Shown piece by piece: positions 21,200 through 32,042 of a stretch of DNA of 64,000 nt; within the stretch, counting starts at the first letter, position 1; every line of letters starts with the position of its first letter. The notes beneath the pieces were generated by a model. It made no database searches. It had not been told where the DNA came from and worked only from the letters and a program-made list of their open reading frames with translations. The position numbers and the translations under genes are program-made. This stretch comes from Fulvia fulva (taxonomy: Eukaryota > Ascomycota > Dothideomycetes > Mycosphaerellales > Mycosphaerellaceae): the NCBI RefSeq assembly GCF_020509005.1, contig NC_063016.1, forward strand, positions 3,782,001-3,846,000, given 5' to 3'.

Positions 21200-24100
21200 C
21201 ATATTGTATAGGAAGCTATAGCCGTACTATAGGTATATATAAGACGTAAAAGAGCCTAGTAAGGCACTGTTAGACTCCGAGTTAGAGAGCCTATACTAAT
21301 ACCTTAGATAAGTAGGCGAGCTTACTAAGAAGAGTCGCTCTCCGGACATCGCGTTCGTATCGACTAACTATTTATTCTAAGAGAGCCGTAGTGTCTTAGA
21401 AACCCCCTCTACTAAGAGAGTTACGCTACAGTGTCTTAGTACTAATATTAACCTCGCGTTCGGTTTATCCTATTTCGATCCGATCGCGTACGACCGAATA
21501 TATCCTATTACCTAAGGGTAGCTAACCTGTCCCTTAACTTACAAAAATGGAGAACGAGACTAGGTTTATAAGAAAGAGAGCAGCACCTCTTCTACTAAGA
21601 GAGAACCACAAAACATAGTTCAAGCTAATAAGAATATACCTAGTATTAAAGTAGGTTGACTAGGTCCTCGAGGATATTATTACGGACATTCCCGCTACAA
21701 CCCTAGCGACACCCTCTACATTATCGGAGTCATCCCTTCCTTTGGATCAAGCGATAAGGAAGGTCTCGTATAGACGGCACAATGTAACGGCCCTATATAA
21801 GATGTACATCTGTCTATCGATAGATAACTAAGAGATAATATACGAGATCCGGTATACGAAGGAGTTGTAGGAATAGGCTGAAGCTAAATATAAGAGAAGA
21901 CTTCTCGCTACTAGAAGAAGTTTGCTTTAGCAATACACCAATTTCGTGATAATAGAGGACTAGTCAATAGATGACGCCTAGTAGGAGCTTAGCTCAATTA
22001 TAAGGAGGGCTATTTTAATCTCGCCTTAGTTCCAAGACATTAAGACTAAGGACAGAAAGATCTAGCAACTCTTAGCAGCTCTACTAGACTCATTTAGCTC
22101 AATTCGCGATGCAATTGATGCCTAGGTAAATCTCTTACTATAAGACATTCTTACAATCCTTAGGGAGAAGTAAGAATCAATAATTTATTAAGGGACAGCT
22201 ATATTCGCTAAGAAGGGTTTCTAGGGCAAGCTTACGTACTATCTCTATAATAGTGACCGTTTTATAAGCAAGTGCCTACACCTTTCTATAGCTCAGCGGG
22301 CTATTGGGAACAAGGACAAACTAGCTAGGGTTACCTACCCTACTAAGAGACAACCGTCACTACCTCGTAGGAGGTCATTATTACTAAACCTTCGTAATGT
22401 CCTTAAGGTGATTACGGACCTTATAAAGTAGATAAAGGAGAGCCGTAAGCCAAAGGCCTCCTCTAGTAAGCCTATAAGGGCCTATACGACCTAGGAAGAC
22501 GCATCAGACTCTAAGATACTATTAGAAGATGATAATGTTAATAAGGTTGCCTATTCTACTATAGAAGCTAAAGGCAAGTACCCCTCGTCCGAGTGGTTAC
22601 TTGACTCTTATACATTATTATATATAACTGACTAAGATTTACTATTTAGGACACTAAAGCCTCTTTAAAAGAGGAAGTGGATCAAGATTAGGGGTGGCTA
22701 TCTATAAGCTATATATATAGGAAGTGTAGTAATAGGTAGTCCTTCTAGAAAGCAAATTGTCTTAGAAAATGTCCTATTTGTTCCTAGCCTTAGAGTTAGT
22801 CTTGTTTCGTAGAATCAGTTTAGCTAACAGTTTGCTATCTAACTACCTAGTTTCACCCTAAAATCCTTGTCTAGTAAACCCGTTGTCTAGACTAAACTTC
22901 GAGTAGGAGTACCGTTTATCTACTCGATCTCGGAAATTCTTAAGCTATAGTAAACTAGTATACTCTCTTAAGAACGTGACGGTACCGCTATAGCTAATAC
23001 TAAGTCCGAAGATCAGTAGGAGCTATAGTATAGAAGATATGTACACCTTAGTAAGGGACTGCTAAGAAACCTATATAGAGTTACTAATAAGAAAGATCCT
23101 ATTCCTATTCCTTCTAAACACTAGAATTGCAAGGTCTGCTCCCTTATAAATATAAGGAAGTTCAAAGGACCTGCTATAGAGAGGAAAGGGGAGAGGCTGG
23201 CCCTTATCTCTATTGACATCTATAGGCCTTTTTAGGGCGCAGTCTCTAGGCTAGGATACAAATATTGGCTTGAAATTGTAGACAACTTCTCTAGGAAGAA
23301 GTGGGTAATCCCTTTAAAGGCTAGGAGCGACGCTCCTACAGCCCTACGGGATTGGAAGGTCTAGGTAGAACGGCAGTCAAGGTGCTTTCTGTCTACGATC
23401 CGTAGTGATAGTGTAAAGGAAATTCTCGCCTTACTAAAAGAGTAGGAGAAGGAGTTTAGCACTTAGATAGACACAACTGATGCCTACAACTCTCTTTAAG
23501 ATGGACCTATAGAAAGGTCAATTCAAGCCTCTAAGAACATAGTCCGGGCTATACTTAAAGACTCTAGTATACTAGTTAAGTTCTAGCTAGAAGCTTTATA
23601 AGTATAGACTATAATTAGAAACAGACTACCTAATAGTCCGATTGTTAATAGTATTGCTCTTTTACTAGAAGAAGCCTTTACTAGCTAAGTACCGTTAGTC
23701 GACCATTTCCGCGTCTAGGGATATAAAGCTATAGTCTATATAGACAGACCTAAGAGCCTAACCTTAAGGCTTAAGGAGAGACAAGTTAATGAACCGAGGA
23801 AAAGAAGCCGTGTTTATAGGCTACTTAGAAAACACTACAAAACAATAGCTGTTCTAGGATCCCGATATAAAAGCTATAAAAGCGTATAGTCACGTCGACT
23901 AGTTTAAGAATAAGAAGGGGGGAGATATAGATCTTGGTATCACCTTTACTAACCAGCCGAGTCGAGCGCTCTAGCGTAATCCTATTAGGAGGAAGCCCTT
24001 TAGGGCGAAATTTTCCGATAGGAGATTATTAGAAACACCGTTACGAAGGCTAGGAGAAAATATTAAGGCGGTTTCAATACTATCGAAGGCCGATAACGGT

Positions 24101-24909
24101 GGATCTATACAGAACCTACCTAAGTTATTAATACTATAGTAACCGCTGTTTATATAACTTCCCCCTCCCCTAAAGGACATTAGGGAATACTAGAAGTTTA
24201 GAGATTAGGCTACTCTAATAAAAGAAAAAAAAGATGTCGTTCAGTTCGACCTATCCGAACACCTAGCGTATTCCCCCTTAGAAGAATTAGCTTATATGTT
24301 ACTGATCCCTCGTAGTAGTATATAAAGGCTTTGAAGAAGCTCTCCCGATACCTACGGTCGTACCTAGACCTAGGTCTTATATATAGAAAGGGAGGGGGCA
24401 ATCTCTAGGGATACTCGGACTCTAACTACGCTATAGACAAAGTGGATAGAGTCTCAATTCTAGGATACGTGTAGTTCCTTTGTAGATCACCTATGTCCTA
24501 GATAAGTAGGAAGTAGAAGTCTATTATAACATTAACAATAGAAGCTAAGTTCATAGCTATAAACGTAGCCGCAAAGTAGTTACAATTTCTTGCTACTGTC
24601 CTTAGGGGAATAGGGTGCCTAGAACTGGTGGGAAAGAGCTCTTTCTAGCCGAGTATAAGGGCAAGTAAGGGCACTGTTAACGAGCTAAGGCTAGTCAAGC
24701 TTATAGGTAACAACTAAGCCGCTTTGACACTTGTTAAAGATGCCTATATATATAAAAGGTCAAAGCATATTGATGTTATATATAACTATATTAGACATCT
24801 CTAATAGTAGAAGAAGATTGTAGTGGACTACTACTATATAAAGGACATAGCTACTAATAGGTTAATAAAGCCCCTTAATAGCTAGTAGTTCTAAAACTTT
24901 ATAAGGTAG
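21200..24909 (+). pseudogene. Copia-3a gag-pol, RIP-inactivated, reverse transcriptase deleted
   Basis: Domains visible when TAG/TAA are read through: gag (21,200-22,300), protease around 22,590-22,640 (WLLDSYTLLYITD), the integrase zinc finger (YRRYVHLSKGLLRNLY, then CKVC, 23,030-23,150), and the integrase core with DIYRPF and a distal Glu near 23,520. The RIP-mutated tether follows to about 24,200. At about 24,270 the sequence jumps from the end of this region directly to the block that follows the RT active site, so YVDD is absent. RNase H follows (24,400-24,900). The conserved stop is at 24907-24909. It could not have been autonomous even without RIP. Confidence 0.8.
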
Positions 24910-24959
24910 CTCTAGCTTACGTAAAGGGATTATAGGAGACTATGTGGCCTAAGTAGGAG

Positions 24960-25193
24960 TGTTAAGAACATACAGGCCGTAGGACAAGTATATAGGTATA
25001 GGTGTGTTATATAACTAGATCACGTGACTAGGATTTACTAGCCTATAGGCTAGTAAACATCCGGACACCTAGTATCTACCTATACTAACACCGGCGATAC
25101 TATATATAGATACACGCTATCCTATTAGGTCCTTCTTCGTCTTTCGTATAATCCGCCGTCTTTTACTACTACGTAACTCGTACCTATTTAATA
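24960..25193 (+). repeat. Copia-3a 3' LTR
   Basis: 234 bp, TGTTAAGAACATACAGG to CTATTTAATA, followed by GTCTA. Confidence 0.88.
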
Positions 25194-26352
25194 GTCTAGA
25201 TAAACCCGACGTCCTTCCTTAAAAGCTTATATATTGGCCGAGCGACAATTATAAACTAGGGGACCTAAATCCGGAAGTAAATATAGATCCTAATATAAAC
25301 TCGAACGTCCTTTACGTACTTTAGAGTTAGCTAGTTTAAGATCTTAGCCACTACCTTAGGATCTAGATAGCGGCCGCTCGGGCTAGTAATATAGCCTATA
25401 ATCTTTAGGGTCTTATAAAGCCACTACGACTTCTCCCCTACGACTACCGCTCCGGCCCTCTCTAGGTCCGTAAAAATAAGATTAAGGGATATAATATATT
25501 CTACGACCTATCGTCGAAGGCTAGGCTCTACCTTAGCGTTACTATTGTCCTTAGTAGGACCTTTTACGCCGATATCGTTAAGAAATAGTTTTGCTCGGTA
25601 AGAAATATAGTCTATTAACACCTTAGTTACTACCTATACGAACTAAGCAACTGAGTTCGTCGTACCCTATAGTAACGTTATATACCGTATAAGCCTAAGA
25701 GGCGTTATAAAGGCCGTTAAATCTCGGCTACTTTCGTTAAGCGTAATCTAGTCGTACCCTAAAAACAAGTCTACTAAAGAGGCTACTCTATACCTAGCAA
25801 AGTCTTCCGAGAACCCGTCTATATCTAGAGGAATGTTCGTATCCCTTATCGTTACCTCGTTTAAGAGTATAGCGGAGTTGATCAACCTATATAGTATAGC
25901 TTCGCTGTTTAGCTCGACCTTCTTCGCTACTAAGAACTAAGTATTTGTATAAGCACCTTGACTATACTTAAGAATTCTGTTCTTAATTCGAGCGCGGATT
26001 ATCTGTTCTATAATCGCTCGTAAGCTTAGGTATAACCGAATGTTCCGCGCCTACTACGGTTTGTACGTAATCGTTATGATCTTCTAAGGAGGTATAACAT
26101 TATGTCTAATCTACCGTATATAGCTAAAATCCTACGCTAGGACACCTCCTCGGTTAAAGAGTATTTTATTAAACATCTGTCTTTCCTTAGCCGAGAGAGC
26201 GATACTAACCTTAATACTAGCGAGCCTTTTAGGTATAATCCTCGAGCCGCGCTTAATACTAGAGAACTTTTTAATAAGATACCTCCTATCGAACGGGCCT
26301 TATCCTACTAGTATTAGAGATTCCTAGTAAAGGGCCTTCCGCTTCTAATATA
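25194..26352 (-). pseudogene. Gypsy-2 reverse transcriptase region
   Basis: The minus strand from about 26,080 to 25,300 reads a gypsy RT: ITITYKP, AYTNTQFLVAKKVELNS, LVDLFLGYDQITLNE (DFFSGYDQ-type block), TAFITPLRLIRYITLLQGTTNSVAQF, then LFLNDIGVKGP corresponding to the YxDD region, where Asp-Asp reads as Asn-Asp. The pieces on either side belong to RNase H (left) and protease/gag (beyond LINE-A). Stop codons are frequent. It ends at the TAGA tail of LINE-A. Confidence 0.78.
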
Positions 26353-26499
26353 GATAGATAGATTTGTCATTCCCCTGTTCTAGGACCCTATCCGGCCTAT
26401 ATAGGTATATATCTATTGTTATATACAAAGGGAAACCCGAATAGGTGAAAACCCTTCCCGCCCCCGACTACTCCTTATCTAGTTTAGCTTTCCCTCTGA

Positions 26500-29400
26500 A
26501 CGTACGTAGTCTATGTTACTACCCCGTTAGCCCCCGCTCCTAGCCGGTCTCGTCGCGCTACGTCGTGTCCTCTCTTCCTATACTGTTCCTACTAGGCGGT
26601 ACTGTTCTAGCTAGCCCTTCTCTAGTATCTAGTTCGTAATACGCCGTAGGTCCTTAGCGTTATTAAGAAGTGCCCTAATCGTCCGGTTCCTCGCCTTTGC
26701 TATCTACTCCTCCCTTCCTAGCGACCACCTCGGATAGACGAGGAGTACGTGCTATACGTTCTAGGAGCGATAGCCGTAGGGGTAGCTAGTATTCGTGTAT
26801 CCTAGAACCTTCCTCTATAATAGGTACCCCTAGAGGCCGATGTGTTCGCTTCGTAGTTAGGTTACTATACTACTCTATGCCCTCGTAAGGCGGTAGTAGA
26901 TGAGCTTCGGGGGGTGCTTGACCGCGGATTTTGTAGCTAACTATTCCTTAGGTTGTCCCGCTAGCTAAGGGCGTCCACTATGCCCTACAACCTAGTTGTT
27001 CTACCTCTCTTTCTATAGTTGCTCTACAAACGATTTCTCACCTTCCTATTATGTTACTAGCTATTCGTCCCTTACCCGGTAGTTCGGCTCGTTTCCGGGT
27101 CGAATGCCCCTATACGCTAGTACTAATTCGCGGGCCCTTACGACTACACTAGCGATGACCTTCTGTACTAGGTACTGTGCCGACTTGCCTAAGTAGGAGG
27201 TCCGTAGTCCCTAGATATATAGGTCGATCGGCGGTATAGCGGTCTCGTACTTAAGCATCCTCGTTAGTGTCGACTTATATACCCCGGTGACCTTCCTTAG
27301 GTATTAGTTTTGGATCTTCGCTAGCGGCGCGACGAGTCCCTTCGATAGGTAGGCCCTCTCGCCTAAGGACTACACTTGGCTACTATAGGTAAGGACTGGC
27401 CGTACAATAGCCGTATATAGAAGTCGTAACTACCGGAAGTCCGCCCCCTATATAGACGTAGTAAGCCTCTAGCATAATGCTATATTCTGTTTAGCTTTCC
27501 GTAATATTGCCTATACGTGCTTCCTCTACCGTAGCGCCGGGTCTACCTATAGTCCGAGGATCCTAAGCTGATTTGCCGGGTTAGTCGTGTACCCCTATAT
27601 CTAGATAGAAGCTTGTATATTATGGAATCGTGGCCGGCGCGTAAAGTGTATTAGATTGTACTTTTCTAGGGCAAACCGAGCCCCGTGCCTCCTAGCCTAG
27701 TCCTCGCAGATCTTGTGCTTCTCTTCTAGTAGCCTATAGTTCTCCTTAGTCGAGGAAGACTACGCTAGGATGTTTATGTCGTCTACGAAGCCGCTCGTAG
27801 CGGTGTTCTGGGATTCTAGGGCTAGGAGCAGCGTCGCTATAAAGAAGAGGAACAGAATAGGTACTAGCGTTAAGCCTTACGGGATTCTAGTATAGACTGC
27901 TTGAAATAGGCTTCTATACTAGCCGACTAGGATCGACGTACTACGGTTTTAGAGGTAGGACCGTACGAAGTTGACAAGCTACTTAGGGAGTCCTTTCGAC
28001 CTTAGGATGTGGAGTAGTAGCGGGTATAACACGTAGTCGAAGGCTCCCGATATGTCTAGGCTAAGTAAGGAAGCCACCTTGTCCCTATTCTTATACTAGA
28101 TAGCCTTTACCTAAGAGGTGATAAGTTCTATCGCGGATAGCGTCGATCGCTATAGGCGCGTACCTATCTAGGTGTCCGGGAGTAGGGAGTGTTCCTCTAC
28201 CGCCTCGGAGAGTCTCGTTATAACTAGCTTCTTAAGCGCCTTCCTAAGAGTGTTAAGGAGCGCAATTGGGCGGTACGACTTTACCTACGTATAGTCTTCC
28301 TTCTACGGCTTACGTAGGACCACTGTCGTCGATTGTTTAAAAGCTATCGGGTAGTACCCGGTCTGTAGGCAGGCGTTAAAGATCGCTATAACTACTAGGG
28401 CTAGTTGATCTCTACACTTCTTTAGTAGCTCGTTTGGGATCCTATCCGGCCCCGGGGCTTTCTTCGCCGGCAACTTCCTTAGCATAGCGGCAACTTCTCC
28501 CTCGGACACCTCCTATTAGACCGCGATACTAGGGGCTATAGGAGTAGAGCTGTTTATGTCGCTTAGATCAGCCTCGACTAGGGGCGGGAAGAACTTGCTA
28601 GCTAGTAGACGCGCCTTGGCCTCGGGGTCGCTAACCGGGCCACTAGGCGATTGTAGCGCTAGGATAGAGAAGGAGGGGCCCTGTGTAGGGTCCTGTCGGG
28701 CCCATTTCGCTAGCTTCTACATCCTCTCTAGCTTGCCGGCGATTTCTTCTACTATAGCCCTCTAGCCGACTGCTTTCTCCCTTCGTATTATAGCTTTCTT
28801 CTGTTAGTATGCCTCCCTATATACGTTCTAGGCCTCCTCGCTATAGCTGCTCGTCTACACCCGGCGGGCTCTCCTTACTTCTCTTACTACCGTAGTACAC
28901 TCCGGCGTCTAGTATAGTTTAGACTATATCGTTAGTTAGGTAAGCGGAACGTAAAGTAAGGTCGCTTTTCTTATTTCGTCTATCAACCCCTAGACTACTT
29001 CGTCTATCTCGTCTTTACTGTTATATTGCTACTACGCGATCTAGACTAGCCTCTTAGAGTCATCGAGGTACGCCTAGATGTTGGCCTAGTAGGCCTTTCC
29101 CTAGTTTTGGCTTAGGGGTTCCCGCTAGTGTACGTTGTATCTATATCGTACTAGAGGTCCTGACTAGTATGTAGTCTAACGACGCCTCGAGTTTATGTTC
29201 GATCCTATAGTAGGTTACCGTATAGTAGTAGCTATCTAAGATCTAGGAGAGGTCGATCGTGCCTTAGAGTCCCCCTCTCTTCTAGGTACCTAGGTCCTTC
29301 GGGGTATTAAGGGCAATTACGTTGCTCGCTATCAAGTCGAGTACTTCGTCGGCTATAGGGTGCGGCTATATAAGGCTTTCCTAGGAAGGGTAGTGTATGT

Positions 29401-29850
29401 TAAAGTCTCCTACTACGATATGGCACCCTTGTCTCTTAAGCGCACTGTCTAGGTGTCTATAGACCCCTAGGTCGCGGCTAGACCTCGAGGCTAGCGGTTG
29501 TATATATAGGTTGTGTATCTAGGTACTACCTACGTAGAGGGAGGTAATATCGCCCCCGCCTTCTTCGTCTACGTAGTACACTACCTCCTAGTCGGATTCT
29601 AGTATGTCCTTGCTAATATAGAAGCACGTACGGGGTCTGCCGTCGCCTCGTAGGCATGTCGTATAGCCTAGTAACTTGTAGGTCGTTAGTCTCTTATAGT
29701 GCGGGTTAATCTATAGCTCCTAGATTATAAGGACGTAGTAGACGCGCGGGTCCGCCTCGTATAGGAAATGGTTCTAGACTATATCCTTGCTATAGTTAAC
29801 GTTATACTAGATGATACTAAGCGTGTCGAGGCTAGTTATCGGTATCGATA
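26500..29850 (-). pseudogene. LINE-A ORF2: endonuclease and reverse transcriptase, inactivated
   Basis: From the 5' side on the minus strand: endonuclease with SIIQYNVNYS, VQEL.IN, VVGDFNIHYPSQ (around 29,390) and LDYILVRT. A linker follows. The RT fingers block (28,303-28,509) has LRKLPAKKAPGPDRIPNELL, the standard non-LTR RT motif, still open for 68 codons. RT palm with FVDDINIL lies at about 27,770-27,800. The C-terminal RNase H/zinc-knuckle region (26,600-27,300) is hard to read. Multiple TAG/TAA. Stops and ends are approximate. Confidence 0.8.
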
Positions 29851-29879
29851 ATCATTTCCTCTATATCGTCCTATGTCCT

Positions 29880-31130
29880 ACTACCCTATACGTCCTAGTC
29901 TACGCCTATCGGCTATATACTAAAGGGGAGCCGGGCCTGGTTAGATTCCCTCGCCGTAGCTAGTAGAGCACGTGGCCTCCCGTACGCCCTAGGTTACGTA
30001 TCCTTTATATCGTTCTCGGCCCTAGGGCGCTTATACCCGACCGCCGCTAGTTAGTTCCGGTATAGGCTAGCCTTACGGTCACCGTAGAATCTTAGGGCGA
30101 CGGTTCTGTTTGTGATTGCCTTGTTTTTCGCTAGTTTCCGCTATAGGCATTCCGTACTATACGATAGGTAGTGCCCCGGACAGTTCGCGTACCGTCTCGT
30201 AGTCGATATATAGTCCCTAGATATATAGTCTCCTATATAGTTCGAGCAGGCCTACTTATTTGTACACGTATAGGTTTGGTGTCTATACTATTAGCATTTG
30301 AAGCATTAGAGGACACGAAAGGATAAGGAGTGCTTTTCTACTATCTTGAGGCTATATTGCTAGACTAGGCCTTGTTCTATCGCTAGATCCGCCGCTTTCG
30401 CGTCTTATAGCTATACTATTAGCGCCGAGGCCTTCTTGCCTTCTGGCCATTTCCTATAGAGCCAAGTCGCCTTCTGGATTAGAGAGTTAAGAGTGACCGG
30501 GTTGTCCTCTTAGAGAGCGCGTAGGTGACCCTAGTTGGTTAGGTCAAACTCCTTAGGCATGTCGTGGACTAGGATCGTGAATTGTTTCGTTAAGACCTTC
30601 GCTAATGCCGTAACCTTAGATGCCCACTGTAGCTATGCCTCTAGGTGCCTCCTAGTAGTAGCAGAGCTAGTATAGATCTATAGAGTGCCGTTAGACTATT
30701 GGTTCACTACGACCACCCCTAGTTAGTTGATTCGTTAGGCGAGCTCCTTGTTCGATAGCTTCGCAACTTCGGCCTAGTCTTCCTTTGCTATAATACGGAT
30801 CGTAACTACATCGTACGTTAGGCGGGGGCCTAGTATCGATGCCGCGACCGATGCCTAGCTATAGGGGTGTTGATTCCGGGTGGCCTTACTAATCGCCTAG
30901 GACGTCGTCCTCATTTCTTATTGCCCTCGGTAATACGATAGTACAAGCGCCGTACGTAGCTAAGTGATCATTACCTATAGAGACCGGTAAGGGAGCTAAT
31001 CGTTAGTTTCTATACTTTTTGCGTCCTCTATAAGTTGCTACTAGTTGTCTTAGGGAGGCTTCGCCTGTAGGGCCGTAGGCGCCGTTAGTGCCGTAGCCTA
31101 GGCTACTATTGCCTAGGAGTTGCCTAATGT
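29880..31130 (-). pseudogene. LINE-A ORF1: nucleic-acid-binding protein with zinc knuckles, inactivated
   Basis: Same protein as encoded in LINE-B, LINE-C and LINE-D. Comparison of these mutated copies shows a C-terminal triple knuckle: CFKC..YRHQTYTC, CSN-type and CANCPGHHLSYSTEC (LINE-A around 30,130-30,320). Upstream is a mostly helical region with LNSLIQKATWLYRKWPEGKK. No open frame survives in any of the four copies. Start and stop positions are estimates. Confidence 0.75.
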
Positions 31131-31362
31131 AGCTAGGTACCTCCGCGGCGTTTGGAGCTGAAGAAACAGGGTGAAGAGAGCTTCAAGCTATCCAGATTGA
31201 ATAAGGTAGAACTCCCTTAGTCCTAGGGGTAGTGGCCTGCTTTGTATATCGTTAGAATGGCCTTAATAAGAGCTTTCGAATGTGTCTTGTTTTGGCCTTC
31301 TAATATATATTACTATCTACTTTCGACTAAGGCCTCTCGTAAACGCTCGTATTAACAGGTCT

Positions 31363-31597
31363 TGTTAAGATGTAGCATCTCAAAGGGAGTCAACAATTAG
31401 GAAGTGATCTGGTAGCCTAAGGCATCCACGATAACTCAGCTTGTAGGGAGATACCTTCTCTCCCCTTTAGCTTAGATAGACATCCAACACAATCAACATA
31501 TTGGTTCCTAATATATTGCTATATGCTCGTACTATTAGTCAGTTGAAGATTGATCTCTTACTCCACTCCGCTGCCATCCACCCGTACCTGTTCAACA
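31363..31597 (+). repeat. Copia-1a 5' LTR
   Basis: 235 bp, TGTTAAGATGTAGC to CTGTTCAACA, a canonical TG...CA LTR. Promoter and polyadenylation signals would lie within it; no clear TATA box was picked out. Confidence 0.95.
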
Positions 31598-31615
31598 GGT
31601 TATAAGCCCGGGTTT
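31598..31615 (+). promoter_or_regulatory. Copia-1a primer-binding site, half-tRNA type
   Basis: GGTTATAAGCCCGGGTTT immediately follows the 5' LTR and is conserved in Copia-1b, Copia-1c and Copia-3. It resembles the complement of the anticodon-loop region of initiator tRNA-Met (TTATGAGCCC), used as a cleaved half by copia-type elements. The difference is A for G at one base. That could be RIP of TG to TA, or could mean tRNA-Ile(UAU) is used. Copia-2 keeps the exact TTATGAGCCC. Confidence 0.6.
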
Positions 31616-32042
31616 GTGCAGGAATAAGAGCAACCTATATCAGTACAGGTTACTTGTATCCCTTGCTATCGTAGCAGAAAACATCTGGGAATCAGAAGTC
31701 TACCCCGTCTATCCTGTTAAGGAGCTTAGTTCGATACTAAGTAATAGGTAACCTAGACAAGGACTCTATACGGCTTACTCAAAGCCAATACCTTGAAGAT
31801 ACTCTATAGGCAGAACTGCATCGAGATACTATCAAGAAGGACTTCAAGTAAGTCATTTGAAGCTCTGCTAGGAGAGACAGACCTGTGTCCTAGCCCCGAG
31901 ACCTCACACCGCTCCTTTACTTTACCAAGCAGGCCTTAGTATCCACACCTACGAACTTTCCCATTCTACACCAGAAGCCTCAGCAGGATCTGAGCCACCA
32001 CTTTGGAACATACACACCTTGTTTCATTACATCCAATTTATT

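Larger units (their letters stand above)
20865..25193 (+). mobile_element. Copia-3a: Ty1/copia element with internal deletion of the RT
   Basis: Bounded by GTCTA at 20860-20864 and 25194-25198 and by LTRs 20865-21097 and 24960-25193. The primer-binding site GGTTATAAGCCCGGG follows the 5' LTR. Length is 4,329 bp against 5,562 bp for Copia-3b. About 1.16 kb that Copia-3b carries between its positions 38,640 and 39,795 is missing at about 24,270. Inserted in Gypsy-2. RIP-mutated, though less in the LTRs. Confidence 0.9.
26353..31296 (-). mobile_element. LINE-A: full-length Tad-like non-LTR retrotransposon, RIP-mutated
   Basis: The 4,944-bp minus-strand element lies between 11-bp direct repeats CTTCTAATATA (26342-26352 and 31297-31307). 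Its 3' end has the GATAGATAGAT tail. Its 5' end begins GCCAAAACAAGACAC, the same start found in LINE-B (45466), LINE-C (48075) and, mutated, LINE-D (59450), so the 5' end is authentic. It has a short 5' UTR, ORF1, ORF2 (endonuclease, RT, C-terminal region) and 3' UTR. RIP is moderate: islands such as 28,300-28,760 keep short open frames. Confidence 0.9.

Noticed and set aside
23971..24401. Minus-strand frames at 23971-24180 and 24210-24401
   Set aside because: They lie opposite the Copia-3a pol region next to the RT deletion; chance frames in TA-rich sequence.
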